Shown here: one piece after another, positions 1-8,756 of the stretch | Layout of the letters: every line of letters begins with the position of its first letter | How positions within the stretch are numbered: the stretch's first letter is position 1 | DNA from: Microbacterium sp. | Lineage (GTDB): Bacteria; Actinomycetota; Actinomycetes; Actinomycetales; Microbacteriaceae | Assembly: GCA_013823625.1 (NCBI GenBank) | Contig: PNMM01000001.1 | Span: 434,001-498,000 of the forward strand | Reading direction: 5' to 3' | Length of the DNA: 64,000 nt | Made by a program: the position numbers and the translations under genes | Notes under the pieces: model-generated | Databases searched by the model: none | The model's input: the letters and a program-made list of their open reading frames with translations, nothing else | What the model was told of the DNA's origin: nothing

Positions 1-426
1 CTGTTCGACACCGCGTCGCCGCTGCTCTACGGCACGCAGTCGTATCGCGGCGCTCGCCGCCTCGCGTCGCTCGGCGCCGAGGGGGCCCTCATCTCGACAA
101 CCGCCGACACGATGCGATTTCTGCGCGCGCTCATGGACGGCGAGGTGCTCGACCCCGAGACGCTCGAGCTCGCGGTGAGTGATCGGCTACCGCTGTTTCC
201 GCGCGTGACCTACGGCGTGGGCATCATGGCGCTCTCGCTGCCGCGCCTCCTGACCCGCCTGCCGCGCCCGGGCATCCTGCTCGGCCATGCCGGCATGACG
301 GGGCACGTGATGTTCGCTGACCCGGTGAGTGGCCTCGCGGTCGTTGGCACGATCAATCAGTTGGCCGCGCCGCGCCTGTCGTTCCGCTTGCTGATCGGCG
401 CGCTCCGCGCCGCACGCAGGCGCTGA
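1..426 (+). CDS. Serine hydrolase (beta-lactamase/class C family), C-terminal part
   Basis: The reading frame is open from the first base, so only the last 141 residues are in the window. The segment ISTTADTMRFLRALMDGEVL followed by GHAGMTGHVMFADP matches the C-terminal third of class C beta-lactamase-like serine hydrolases, where a (K/H)xG motif (here HAG) completes the active site. The catalytic SxxK and YxN motifs would lie upstream of the window. The substrate cannot be told; such proteins range from D-aminopeptidases to esterases. It ends 12 bases from the convergent gene at 439. Confidence 0.75.
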   Translation: MFDTASPLLYGTQSYRGARRLASLGAEGALISTTADTMRFLRALMDGEVLDPETLELAVSDRLPLFPRVTYGVGIMALSLPRLLTRLPRPGILLGHAGMTGHVMFADPVSGLAVVGTINQLAAPRLSFRLLIGALRAARRR

Positions 427-438
427 GTTCGACCACGC

Positions 439-1887
439 TCAGTCGAGCTCGAGCCGGCGCCGAAACTCGGCCGTCAGGCGGGCCCGCTCAACCTTGCCCA
501 TACGGTTGCGCGGAATCACCGACACCTGGCCGAACACGGTGGGGTGTTTGCCGGGCAGTCGTTGCCGCAGCAGCTGGTCGAGTGCGCGCAAGTCGCAGTC
601 GGCGTGCGCCACCACGGCAATCCCGAGTTCAGGCACGCCCGGGGTCTTCTCGATGACGAAGGTCGCGGCGTCGATCACTCCCGGAAACCCTTCGACCGCA
701 GCATCCACGGCCGCCGGGTCGACCTTGACGCCACCAACATTGACGATCTCGCTCACACGACCGTCGAGCACGAGCGTGCCCCGCGGGCCGATCGCCCCGC
801 GGTCGCCCGGGTAGAACCAGCCATCGCGAAACGATTGCTCAGGGTCGGGCCCCACATAGCCACTCGCGAGCCCGGCACCTCGATATCGCACGTCTCCGAC
901 AACGCCGTCACCGACGGGTGTGCCTTGCTCGTCGACGATCTGCAGCTGGATGCCCTCCAACGGCCGCCCGACATCGGCCGGGTCGCCCTCGCCGTGCACC
1001 ATGCGCATTGCGACGCCACCGCCCTCCGTCGAGCCGTAGACGCCCCGCACGGGCACAGTGAGTACTTCGGCGATCTGCGCGAGCAGGGCGGGGGTCGCGG
1101 CGGCACCAGCCGTGCGTACCTCGCGAAGGGTCGGCAGGGTCAGGCCTTGCTCGCGCATGAGTTGAACGAGGCTACCGACTTGCACGGGCGAACCCGCGAG
1201 CACCTCGACTTTCGCGTCGGCAGCGCGACGCAGCAGGCGTTCGTCAGACAGTTCGGTCGCGATGTAGGGCGTGCCGTGCTGGAGGCACGCGAGAGCGGTG
1301 TGAAACCCGCCCGTGGTCGACAGAGTCATGAGGTTGAGCTCGGGGCGTGCGTCCGTCCAATAGCGGTGCAGCGTCGCGAGCCGGTGTTCGACGGCGCTCA
1401 CCGAGAGCGCGACGCCGCGCGCAGCGCCCGTGGTGCCACTCGTCATGATCACGCGGCACGTGGCGTCGGCGCGCGGGTAGAGCACGGTCGCGACCTCGGG
1501 GTCGCCGGCCTCATCGGCGTCGGCCACGGCCTGCTCGATCCACAGCTGATCGATGGCGATGACGAGCGCGGCGTCGTGACGGCGGGTTCCGGGGGAGGTG
1601 AGCAGGGCATCCAGCGCCAATCCGCTCGTCGTGCTCACTCCCGTGAGCGAGACGGTACGGGTCGCGATGCGAAAGAGCGCGAGCGTCACGATCCAGTCGA
1701 TGGCGGGGGGCACATCCGTGGCGACGAGCATGCGTGGCTCAATGCCGAGCTCGCGTAGTCGTCGGGTGACGGCCGAAACGGCGCGGGCGAGCTGCGCGAA
1801 TGACCAGGTTTGGTCGCGGGCAATGAGGGCCACGTGGTCTGGTCGCGCGGTCGCTCGCTCCTGCAGGTGGAGCACGGGTGCAAACAT
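439..1887 (-). CDS. AMP-dependent acyl-CoA synthetase/ligase family protein
   Basis: An ANL-superfamily adenylate-forming enzyme of 482 residues from the chosen ATG. The core motifs are all visible: the phosphate-binding loop MTSGTTGAARG, the YGSTEGG motif, the WFYPGDRG motif with its ribose-binding Asp, the hinge segment VGGVKVDP, and a C-terminal RNRMGKVERARL with the catalytic Lys. It should activate a carboxylic acid as acyl-AMP and probably transfer it to CoA or a carrier. I chose the ATG at 1887 because a GGAG lies upstream and the family fold begins there (FAPVLHLQERA); a GTG 60 bases further upstream is in frame. It is shorter than typical 520-550 residue ligases. The acid is unknown. 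Confidence 0.8.
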   Translation of the reverse strand: MFAPVLHLQERATARPDHVALIARDQTWSFAQLARAVSAVTRRLRELGIEPRMLVATDVPPAIDWIVTLALFRIATRTVSLTGVSTTSGLALDALLTSPGTRRHDAALVIAIDQLWIEQAVADADEAGDPEVATVLYPRADATCRVIMTSGTTGAARGVALSVSAVEHRLATLHRYWTDARPELNLMTLSTTGGFHTALACLQHGTPYIATELSDERLLRRAADAKVEVLAGSPVQVGSLVQLMREQGLTLPTLREVRTAGAAATPALLAQIAEVLTVPVRGVYGSTEGGGVAMRMVHGEGDPADVGRPLEGIQLQIVDEQGTPVGDGVVGDVRYRGAGLASGYVGPDPEQSFRDGWFYPGDRGAIGPRGTLVLDGRVSEIVNVGGVKVDPAAVDAAVEGFPGVIDAATFVIEKTPGVPELGIAVVAHADCDLRALDQLLRQRLPGKHPTVFGQVSVIPRNRMGKVERARLTAEFRRRLELD

Positions 1888-2021
1888 GGGGGCGCTCCGC
1901 TCGAGAAATGGATGCCGGTCGAAACCGCGCGGGGATACGCGTTCCACTGTAGAGTTCGAAAGCGCTTCGTGTTCGATTGCACGCGGCCACGAGCCTTTCG
2001 TCCCCCTCGAGGAGCCCCGCC

Positions 2022-3722
2022 GTGCCTGAGATTCTCCGTGAGAACCCCGCGCTGACGTCTTTGCCCCTGACCCGGCGTCGTGCGACGCGAGCGGCAGCTG
2101 TGGTGACCTCGGGCGGTCTGCTCGCGAGCATGGGCGCCGTCGGCGCAGCTCCGGCCTTTGCGGCCGACGCCACCAACTGCGACCCGGGCAACACCGTCGA
2201 CGCGGCGACGGGCACGGCCGGCGACATTCAGACGTTGCTGGATGCCAACACCGCGATCGTCTGCCTCTCGGGCTCCTTCACCCTCACGGCCCCGCTCGAG
2301 TTCGACCACAACCTCACGTTGTTCGGCCTGACGGCCGGTGAGTTGGATGGCAATGACCTCACGCGGCTCGTCGAAGGCGGAGCCGGGACGAGCCTGACGG
2401 TTCAGAACCTCTCGCTCGTCGACGGCTCGGCGGTACGGGGCGGCGCAATCTATGTCGATGGTGACCTCACGGTCGACAACTCGACCTTCACCGACAACTC
2501 AGCTGACGAGGATGGCGGTGCAATCTACGTCGACACCGTGACGGGAGACCCCACGATCATCGTCACGGATTCGACGTTCTCTGGCAACGCCACCGGCCCC
2601 CTGATCGATGGCTTTGACGGCTATTCGGGCGGCGCGATCTACTCAGACTCAACCGGCACCTTCACCATCACAGGTTCAGAATTCACCGAGAACTCGGCGT
2701 CGTTTCTCGGCGGTGCGGTGTTCGGGTACGCAGTGTCGACCGAAGAGAGCACACTCTCTAGCAACAGCGCCGGTGGAGGTGGCGCGCTCTACGCGACACT
2801 CATGGCAAGTATCGAGTCGACGTACTCCGACAACAGTGCCGAGTACGGCGGCGCCGTCATGGCGCTCGCCTACGCGGCCAGCATCGGCTCGACCTTCGTC
2901 GGCAATGAAGCCAGCTTCGCGGGTGGGGCTATCGCGAGTGGCATGGGCGGCGGCGGTGGTTTTGGCGGTTACGGCAGCATGCAGAGCCTTAACTCGACGT
3001 TCGTTGACAACACCGCAGTAGAGCTCGGCGGCGCAATCCTGGCGGATTACGGGCAGGTTGCGCTCTCGACGTTCCTCAACAACGAGGTCGATTCGAGCGG
3101 AGAAGGCAACGCGATCTACCTCTTCGCCGACGAGTCGGAAATGGAGATCGCTGGCAACGTCTTTGCGGGCACCAACGCGGCGGCACAGTTGGGCGCGGAG
3201 CCGGCTGGCATCTATAGCGACCTCGGCGGCAACGTATTCAGCACCGCTCTCGCCACGGAAACGGCTCTCGCGGCGCCGCACCCGAGCACCCTGTTCTCGC
3301 GCTCGGTTACCTCGCTCTTTGGGCCGAGCCCCACTCTCACCGCGAACGGCGGCACGACGGCGACCATTGCGCTCGTGAGTGGCAGCCCGGCCATCGATGC
3401 GGTACCGCCCGCGACGCTCGCCCAAATCGATCTCCTCCCGACGTCGGCGTTGGCATCCGCCGCGGAGGCACTTCAGAGTGTCTCTGACTTCACCGCCGCT
3501 GCCACCGGTGCAGGTCTCGATCAGCGCAACGTTGAGCGAAACGGTTTTGCTGACGCGGGTGCGTTCGAGTTCGGCGATGCCGAACTCGCTGCCACCGGTA
3601 GTGACGCAACAACCAACGGTTGGCTTGCGGCTCTCGCTGCGATGCTTCTCGGTTCGGGAGTGGCCGCGGCACTCGTGGCCCGTCGTCGCTCGCGCGCAGC
3701 ATCCAGGTCGTACGCTCCCTAA
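2022..3722 (+). CDS. Secreted beta-helix surface protein with LAXTG-type sorting signal
   Basis: A 566-residue secreted protein. The GTG start has GAGG nine bases upstream. The N-terminus has a twin-Arg-containing n-region, a hydrophobic stretch and an AFAADA cleavage region. Residues about 110-390 carry repeated GGAI/GGAV and FxxNxA units such as STFTDNSADEDGGAIY, as in polymorphic-membrane-protein-like right-handed beta-helices. The segment LDQRNVERNGFADAGAFEF resembles the choice-of-anchor Q domain. The C-terminus is LAATG (residues 522-526), a hydrophobic helix and RRRSR, a cell-wall sorting signal of the LAXTG kind used by class E sortases of high-GC actinobacteria. No sortase gene is in the window. 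It is probably an adhesin or surface-layer-like protein; the ligand is unknown. Confidence 0.8.
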   Translation: MPEILRENPALTSLPLTRRRATRAAAVVTSGGLLASMGAVGAAPAFAADATNCDPGNTVDAATGTAGDIQTLLDANTAIVCLSGSFTLTAPLEFDHNLTLFGLTAGELDGNDLTRLVEGGAGTSLTVQNLSLVDGSAVRGGAIYVDGDLTVDNSTFTDNSADEDGGAIYVDTVTGDPTIIVTDSTFSGNATGPLIDGFDGYSGGAIYSDSTGTFTITGSEFTENSASFLGGAVFGYAVSTEESTLSSNSAGGGGALYATLMASIESTYSDNSAEYGGAVMALAYAASIGSTFVGNEASFAGGAIASGMGGGGGFGGYGSMQSLNSTFVDNTAVELGGAILADYGQVALSTFLNNEVDSSGEGNAIYLFADESEMEIAGNVFAGTNAAAQLGAEPAGIYSDLGGNVFSTALATETALAAPHPSTLFSRSVTSLFGPSPTLTANGGTTATIALVSGSPAIDAVPPATLAQIDLLPTSALASAAEALQSVSDFTAAATGAGLDQRNVERNGFADAGAFEFGDAELAATGSDATTNGWLAALAAMLLGSGVAAALVARRRSRAASRSYAP

Positions 3723-3773
3723 CGATCTCGCGCTAGACTCGCTCGCACATCCCCCAACGACGAGGAGTGCGGA

Positions 3774-5168
3774 GTGAGCCACAAGCGTGCCGTCACCCTG
3801 GCCGAGCTGCTACCGCAGCCCATCCAGGGCATCCAGAGCCTGAAAGACACCTACGGCGAGTGGGATGTCCACGAGAGCCAACACGTCGATGTCGAGCACG
3901 TGCAGGCCGTACTCGGAGAGCTCGTCGAGCGCCTCGACGACAACTTCCCCTACTTTCACCCGCAATACGCGGGGCAGATGCTCAAGCCGCCGCACCCTGT
4001 TGCCGTCGCCGCCTACCTCGCGACGATGCAGCTCAACCCCAACAACCACTCGATCGACGCGAGTGCGGCGACGACGCGCATGGAGCACGAGGTGCTCGAC
4101 CAGCTCGCGGCCATGTTCGGCTACCCCGCCGACTACATGGGCCACCTCACGTGGAGCGGCACGACCGCCAACCTCGAGGCGCTGTGGGTAAGCCGCGAGA
4201 TCGCGCCCGGCAAGGCGATCGCTCACTCGGCGGATGCTCACTACACGCACTCGCGCATGGGCGAGGTGCTCGGCATCGCCACCGTGGGTATTCCGACCGA
4301 GGCCGACGGCCGCATGAGCCTCGACGCGCTCGAGCGGGAGCTCGCGACCGGCCGCATCGGCGTGGTCGTCGCGACCCTCGGCACGACGGGGCTCGGCGCG
4401 GTCGACCCGCTCGCCGACATCATCCCGCTCGCCCGCCAGCATGGTGCTCGCGTGCACGTCGACACGGCCTATGGCGGCTTCTTCGCCATCATTGCCGACG
4501 AGCTCGACCCCGAAACGGCGCGACACTTCCGGGCCATCGCGCAAGCCGATTCGGTCGTCGTCGACCCGCACAAGCACGGCCTGCAGCCCTACGGCTGCGG
4601 AGCGGTGTTGTTCAACGACCAGTCGATTCTGCGGTTCTACCACCACGAGTCGCCCTATACCTACTTCGCGAGCACCGAGCGGCACTTCGGCGAGATTCAA
4701 CTCGAGTGCTCGCGCGCGGGCGCGAGTGCGGCGGCGCTGTGGGCCACGCTCAAGGTTTTTCCCCTCACGATGCAGGGCCTCGGCGCCATCGTGCTGCCCG
4801 GCTATCGGGCCGCACAAACCTGGCACGGGCTCATCGCCGAGAGCGACATCTTGCAGCCGTACCAGCGGCCTGAACTCGACATCATCACCTACCTGCCGCG
4901 CGTGACCTCAATGTCAGAGCTCGATCGCGTGAGTCACGCGATCTTCGAGATGGCGGCCGACACCACGCGGCCACAGCAAACGCACTTGGCGACATACGTC
5001 GTGACGCCCCGCCAGCTCACGGCGCGCGGCATTGACCTCGAGCCCGATGTCGAGCGCGCCCGCATCATGCGCAGCGTGCTCATGAAGCCCGAGCACGAGC
5101 CGCTGATTCCCGAGATGCACCATCACGTGTCGATGTGGTCGCGCCGAGCGTACGAGGCGACTCACTAG
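3774..5168 (+). CDS. PLP-dependent group II decarboxylase-family enzyme
   Basis: A 464-residue fold-type I PLP enzyme of the glutamate/aromatic amino acid decarboxylase family. LTWSGTTANLEALW is the phosphate-binding loop, VHVDTAYGGFF holds the Asp that pairs with the pyridine nitrogen, and DPHKHGLQPYGCG holds the cofactor Lys at residue 267. The GTG start is preceded by GAGGAG with six bases spacing, and a -10-like TAGACT lies at 3734-3739. The substrate (glutamate, tyrosine, diaminobutyrate or other) cannot be read from the motifs. An aminotransferase or lyase role is possible. It stands alone, convergent with the next gene. Confidence 0.8.
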   Translation: MSHKRAVTLAELLPQPIQGIQSLKDTYGEWDVHESQHVDVEHVQAVLGELVERLDDNFPYFHPQYAGQMLKPPHPVAVAAYLATMQLNPNNHSIDASAATTRMEHEVLDQLAAMFGYPADYMGHLTWSGTTANLEALWVSREIAPGKAIAHSADAHYTHSRMGEVLGIATVGIPTEADGRMSLDALERELATGRIGVVVATLGTTGLGAVDPLADIIPLARQHGARVHVDTAYGGFFAIIADELDPETARHFRAIAQADSVVVDPHKHGLQPYGCGAVLFNDQSILRFYHHESPYTYFASTERHFGEIQLECSRAGASAAALWATLKVFPLTMQGLGAIVLPGYRAAQTWHGLIAESDILQPYQRPELDIITYLPRVTSMSELDRVSHAIFEMAADTTRPQQTHLATYVVTPRQLTARGIDLEPDVERARIMRSVLMKPEHEPLIPEMHHHVSMWSRRAYEATH

Positions 5169-5181
5169 CGACGCAGGGTGG

Positions 5182-5901
5182 TCACCCCGCCGATGCAGGC
5201 AGCACGCGCGAGCGCACTGTGCTCGCAGGCATCGGAGTGGTGATGATGAGCGGCATGCTCCCCGTCGCGGTGGCCACGGCTGTCGGCGGCTCGGGCGCGA
5301 GCGGTGACCGTTCGGCCGCATCCCCCGACGCCACCCACATCTGCGGGGCAGGCGGCGGCGCGGCGGCCAGATCACGGCGAAGATCGTCGCCCGAAGAAGG
5401 CGTGACCGGGTCGAACGTCCAGCGTTCGAGATCGGCCCCGAAGAGCTTCTTGGCGCTTCGCGGCTTCTCGCTCCACCTCACGAGTCGATCGCGGTAGTCG
5501 GTGAGCGTCTGCTGCGCCTGAAACTGAAAACCGGCCGAGTCGCGCTTCATGGCCGTCAGCTCGTGAGCCGCCCAGGTCGCGGCGAGTCCGGCGCCGGCGA
5601 TAGGCAGCAGACGGATGCGCGTCTCGGCTTCTGCGATGAGGTGGTCGAGCTCACTGCGGTCGGTGTCGCTGAGGGCGCTCCAGGTGGCGGCGCGACGGCC
5701 GGCCAGCACGAAGCCTCCGATAGCGGCGGTGAGGGCATCCCGATAATGCAGTCTGATGAGCCGTTTGGTCGACGCTCGCCCGATGAGCGCCGCGACAATG
5801 CCCGCGACGATGATCGCCAGAGCGGGGATGATCGCGCCCGAAAGCACGCGCCAGCCCTCATCTGAGGCGAGCCACTGCAGAATGCCGGTGCCCGAGTCCA
5901 T
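5182..5901 (-). CDS. Membrane-anchored protein of unknown function
   Basis: I do not recognise this 239-residue protein. It has one clear hydrophobic segment near the N-terminus (about residues 20-42, SGAIIPALAIIVAGIVAALI), then a charged, probably helical cytoplasmic part, a Pro/Ala-rich stretch (AAAPPPAPQ) and a low-complexity tail. The ATG at 5901 is preferred because a -10 box TAGTGT ends seven bases upstream, as for other leaderless genes here; an in-frame start 36 bases upstream adds only MACPPFGGSVHR. It follows the EamA transporter gene on the same strand. Confidence 0.55.
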   Translation of the reverse strand: MDSGTGILQWLASDEGWRVLSGAIIPALAIIVAGIVAALIGRASTKRLIRLHYRDALTAAIGGFVLAGRRAATWSALSDTDRSELDHLIAEAETRIRLLPIAGAGLAATWAAHELTAMKRDSAGFQFQAQQTLTDYRDRLVRWSEKPRSAKKLFGADLERWTFDPVTPSSGDDLRRDLAAAPPPAPQMWVASGDAAERSPLAPEPPTAVATATGSMPLIITTPMPASTVRSRVLPASAG

Positions 5902-5908
5902 GCGGTGC

Positions 5909-5928
5909 ACACTACCCCCGAATGGGGG
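5909..5928 (-). promoter_or_regulatory. Promoter and abutting 5-bp-arm palindrome
   Basis: A -10 box TAGTGT (5914-5909) lies seven bases before the start at 5901. Directly upstream of it CCCCC-ATTC-GGGGG (5928-5915, minus strand) can form a hairpin. It may end transcripts from the transporter gene or act as an operator; there is no T-run. Confidence 0.35.
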
Positions 5929-5938
5929 ACATGCCAAC

Positions 5939-6910
5939 CTAGGTCGAGGATTCGTCGGTGCGACGTACCGTCACGATGGGCCCCGTGCCGAGGGCGAGGT
6001 CGGCGTCGACGACTTTTCCGACCCGCGCGGTCTGGGCCAAAATGATGCCCGCAAGCACGACCGCGGTCCCGACAATCTGCACGAGTTCGAGGGTTTCGCC
6101 GAGCCACAACCACGCAACCGCGAAGGCAAAAACCACTTCGCTTGACGCCACAATTCCGGCGGCGGTCGCGGGCAAGTGCCGCAACGCGGCAAGGCTCAGC
6201 AAGAACGGTGCGAACGAGCCGAGCAGAATGTTCCAGGCGAGCGGCAGGGCCATCGGTACTTCGAGCGTTCCGGATGCTCCACCAATGTCGACAGGCGTCG
6301 CGAAGATGCCCGGCGAGAGTTCCCACCATCCGCTGACGAAGCTCCAGAACACGGCTGCGAAGGTCATGGTCCAGAACGACACGGCGAGAGGAGACGTGTG
6401 CGCCACTTGGCGTTCACCGACCAAGAAGTAGACCGCCAGACACACCGCGGCTGCGAGCGCGAGCACGACACCGAGGGCATCCAGCGTGCTCGCCCATACT
6501 TGAGCCACGATCGCGAGCCCCAGGAGCACGAACACGATCGCGAGCCACAGCCGGGCCTTCACGGGCTCGCGAAAGATGAAATACGCGACGAGGGCCACCA
6601 TGAGCACGGCCGTGTACTCCAACAGCAGCGCGATGCCCACGGGCAAGATCTCGAGGGCGGCAGCATAGGTCGCCTGCAGTAGCGCAACGCCCACAACGCC
6701 CAGCAGCAGCATGATGGGCCACTGTCGCCGCGGCAACACGAACGCGCGCCGGTCGATCACGAGCAGTACGAGGCCCGCAATGATCGCGGTACCCACGAGG
6801 CGAAACTCGGTGACCTGGGCGGGGGTGAGCCCCGCCTCCATCGTCACCTTGATTACACTGCCGTTCGCTCCGAAGAGCATGGCGGCCAGGAGGGCGTAGA
6901 GGTATCCCAC
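5939..6910 (-). CDS. EamA/DMT-family exporter
   Basis: A 323-residue integral membrane protein with ten predicted helices in two five-helix halves, the drug/metabolite transporter layout. The first half begins YLYALLAAMLFGANGSVIKV and the second half carries PMALPLAWNILLGSFAPFLL and AWLWLGETL, typical EamA signatures. It probably exports an amino acid or small metabolite; the substrate is unknown. The GTG at 6910 puts the start ten bases after the aldo/keto reductase stop and directly before the first helix, so the two genes probably form an operon. Longer in-frame starts would overlap the reductase and add an Arg-rich extension not seen in the family. Confidence 0.8.
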   Translation of the reverse strand: MGYLYALLAAMLFGANGSVIKVTMEAGLTPAQVTEFRLVGTAIIAGLVLLVIDRRAFVLPRRQWPIMLLLGVVGVALLQATYAAALEILPVGIALLLEYTAVLMVALVAYFIFREPVKARLWLAIVFVLLGLAIVAQVWASTLDALGVVLALAAAVCLAVYFLVGERQVAHTSPLAVSFWTMTFAAVFWSFVSGWWELSPGIFATPVDIGGASGTLEVPMALPLAWNILLGSFAPFLLSLAALRHLPATAAGIVASSEVVFAFAVAWLWLGETLELVQIVGTAVVLAGIILAQTARVGKVVDADLALGTGPIVTVRRTDESST

Positions 6911-6920
6911 GAGCGACGAG

Positions 6921-7943
6921 TTAGCGCGCGCTGCCGGTGCCGTGTACGGCGTGCGGCTCGATCGCCTCAAGCTCGTCGGCCGTGAGCGGCGCAGCATTGA
7001 GGGCATCAAGGCTGTTGTCGAGCTGACGAACGCTGCTCGCGCCGATCAGGGCGCTCGTGACCTGCGGGTGGCGCAGCACCCACAGCAGGGCCATTTGCGC
7101 GAGCGACTGGCCGCGTGCTTCAGCGATGGCGTTGAGCGCTCGCGCTCGGTTCAGATACTCCTCGTCGATCGTGTCACTCGTGATCCAACGACCCTCGGCT
7201 GCGCGCGAGTCAGCGGGAATGCCCTCGAGGTACCGGCCAGTGAGCAAGCCCTGCGCGAGAGGGGAGAAGACGATGCTGCCGAGGTTGAGCTCGGCGAGAG
7301 CATCCAACAGTCCGTCTTCCATACGGCGGTCGAACATGTTGTAGCGCGGTTGGTGAATGACGAGAGGGATGCCCATCTCGCCGAGCACGCGGTGCGCCTC
7401 GCGCGTCTGCTGCGCGTCGTAGTTCGAGATGCCCGCGTAGAGCGCCTTGCCACTCGTGACCGCGGTCGCGAGCGCGCCCATGGTCTCTTCGAGCGGAGTG
7501 TCGGGGTCGGGGCGGTGGTGGTAGAAAACGTCAACGTAGTCGACGCCCATGCGCTTCAGGCTCGCATCGAGTGAGCTCAACACGTACTTGCGCGAACCCC
7601 ACTCGCCGTAGGGCCCTGGCCACATGTAGTAGCCCGCTTTGGTCGAGATGATGAGCTCGTCGCGATACCCCGCAAAGTCCTGATTCAGGATGTGCCCAAA
7701 GTTCTCTTCGGCGCTCCCCGCGGGCGGGCCGTAGTTGTTCGCCAGGTCGAAGTGGGTCACGCCGCGGTCGAACGCGCGGCGCAGAATGGCCCGCTGGGTT
7801 TCGAGGGGGCGGTCGTCGCCGAAGTTGTTCCAGAGGCCGAGCGAGATGCGGGGCAGCTTGAGGCCGCTGCGACCCACGCGAGCGTAGTCGAGCGCGTCGT
7901 AGCGGTTCGAGGCGGCGAGGTAAGCATCATTGGTGTCGGCCAT
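6921..7943 (-). CDS. gpr: Aldo/keto reductase, L-glyceraldehyde-3-phosphate reductase type
   Basis: A 340-residue NADPH-dependent aldo/keto reductase closely matching E. coli YghZ/Gpr in motif order: LKLPRISLGLWNNFG, FDLANNYGPPAGSAEENFG, STKAGYYMWPGPYG and a C-terminal SALIGASS cofactor motif. The catalytic tetrad is present as Asp66, Tyr71, Lys102 and the His pair of FYHHR. Family members reduce L-glyceraldehyde 3-phosphate, methylglyoxal and other aldehydes, a detoxifying role in the cytoplasm. The ATG is fixed by the -10 box TACTCT six bases upstream, giving a leaderless mRNA. The EamA exporter gene follows after ten bases. Confidence 0.88.
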   Translation of the reverse strand: MADTNDAYLAASNRYDALDYARVGRSGLKLPRISLGLWNNFGDDRPLETQRAILRRAFDRGVTHFDLANNYGPPAGSAEENFGHILNQDFAGYRDELIISTKAGYYMWPGPYGEWGSRKYVLSSLDASLKRMGVDYVDVFYHHRPDPDTPLEETMGALATAVTSGKALYAGISNYDAQQTREAHRVLGEMGIPLVIHQPRYNMFDRRMEDGLLDALAELNLGSIVFSPLAQGLLTGRYLEGIPADSRAAEGRWITSDTIDEEYLNRARALNAIAEARGQSLAQMALLWVLRHPQVTSALIGASSVRQLDNSLDALNAAPLTADELEAIEPHAVHGTGSAR

Positions 7944-7949
7944 ACGACC

Positions 7950-7955
7950 AGAGTA
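7950..7955 (-). promoter_or_regulatory. -10 box of leaderless aldo/keto reductase gene
   Basis: TACTCT on the minus strand, followed by exactly six bases and the ATG at 7943. Transcription would begin at or next to the start codon. No convincing -35 box is seen. Confidence 0.45.
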
Positions 7956-8006
7956 CGGGTCGTCGGCCGCGGTTCCCTCGCCGCCTCGGTGCTCACGCGT
8001 GGGCGC

Positions 8007-8654
8007 TCACGCGTTCACGGTTGCCGCGGGCGCGGCGTTCGTCACGCGCACGCCCTTGGCGATGAGCCACACGCCCAGTGAAAACTCCCACACCGCGATC
8101 GGCAGGGCGGCGATCGTGCCGACAGGCCCGGTCTGCTCCCACAGGCCTAGCACCACTCCGTACGACGAGAGCAGCAGCATCGGGGCGCCGATGAGCCCGA
8201 TGATCGGGATCACGCGAGGCACCAGGTGGCCGCGCAGCATGATCGTGCCAAGCAAGAAGGCGTTGATTGACGACATGAACGCGGGGCCGAGCAAGAAGCT
8301 CGCATCGTGCAGTTCACCGAGCACGGGTGCGGCCGCCGAAGTGGGGCCCAGTTCGATGAGGGCGAGCACTGCCACGACTCCCGTCAGGATCACGCCGGCC
8401 TCCATCGTGCGCGAGACGACGAACCCGACCGCGAGGGTCTCGCTTACTCGGCGGGCGATCGGCAAGATCGCGATGGCCGTGCCGACACACGTGAAGGCGA
8501 GAGTGATCTCGAGCACGAGGCCCCATGAGGCGAGCGTCTGTGCAGACTCGCCCTCGAGCAATGGCGTCTTGAGGGCGAGTGCGGGAATCGACGTGATGAA
8601 CGTTGCCAAGTAGAAGATGCCTGCCCAGAGGGCGAGGCGGCGATCGGTGGTCAT
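8007..8654 (-). CDS. DUF4386-type membrane protein
   Basis: A 215-residue protein with six predicted transmembrane helices. The opening RRLALWAGIFYLATFITSIP, the internal SRTMEAGVILTGVVAVLAL and the LLGPAFMSSINAFLLGTIML segment are characteristic of DUF4386 proteins, whose function is unknown. The ATG has AAAGGAC four bases upstream. It is transcribed away from the TetR gene at 8757, and the shared 102-base gap holds two copies of a palindrome, so it is the likely target of that repressor. In that arrangement it may take part in export or membrane protection, but that is inference from context only. Confidence 0.8.
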   Translation of the reverse strand: MTTDRRLALWAGIFYLATFITSIPALALKTPLLEGESAQTLASWGLVLEITLAFTCVGTAIAILPIARRVSETLAVGFVVSRTMEAGVILTGVVAVLALIELGPTSAAAPVLGELHDASFLLGPAFMSSINAFLLGTIMLRGHLVPRVIPIIGLIGAPMLLLSSYGVVLGLWEQTGPVGTIAALPIAVWEFSLGVWLIAKGVRVTNAAPAATVNA

Positions 8655-8683
8655 GGTGTCCTTTCGGGATGCTTGGCCTCTGT

Positions 8684-8700
8684 GGTGTACGGCGTACACC
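8684..8700. promoter_or_regulatory. TetR operator 1
   Basis: GGTGTACGGCGTACACC, a 17-bp inverted repeat with perfect 7-bp arms around a 3-bp centre. It lies 30 bases upstream of the DUF4386 start. Its centre is 36 bp from that of operator 2. Confidence 0.7.
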
Positions 8701-8719
8701 TTGGCCGCTGGCCACGATA

Positions 8720-8736
8720 GGCGTACGCTGTACACC
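8720..8736. promoter_or_regulatory. TetR operator 2, overlapping the regulator promoter
   Basis: GGCGTACGCTGTACACC repeats the operator 1 design with one arm mismatch. The -10-like TACGCT (8724-8729) of the regulator promoter lies inside it, so repressor binding would block transcription of its own gene. Confidence 0.65.
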
Positions 8737-8756
8737 ATGTCAAGCCGAAGGTCATC

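Noticed and set aside
544-1758. A 404-codon frame opposite the ligase gene
   Set aside because: It is the antisense shadow of the conserved ligase; its Arg/His-rich translation has no recognisable motif.
2676-3782. A 368-codon minus-strand frame opposite the surface protein
   Set aside because: The plus-strand protein has signal peptide, repeats and sorting signal; the antisense translation is low-complexity and Arg-rich.
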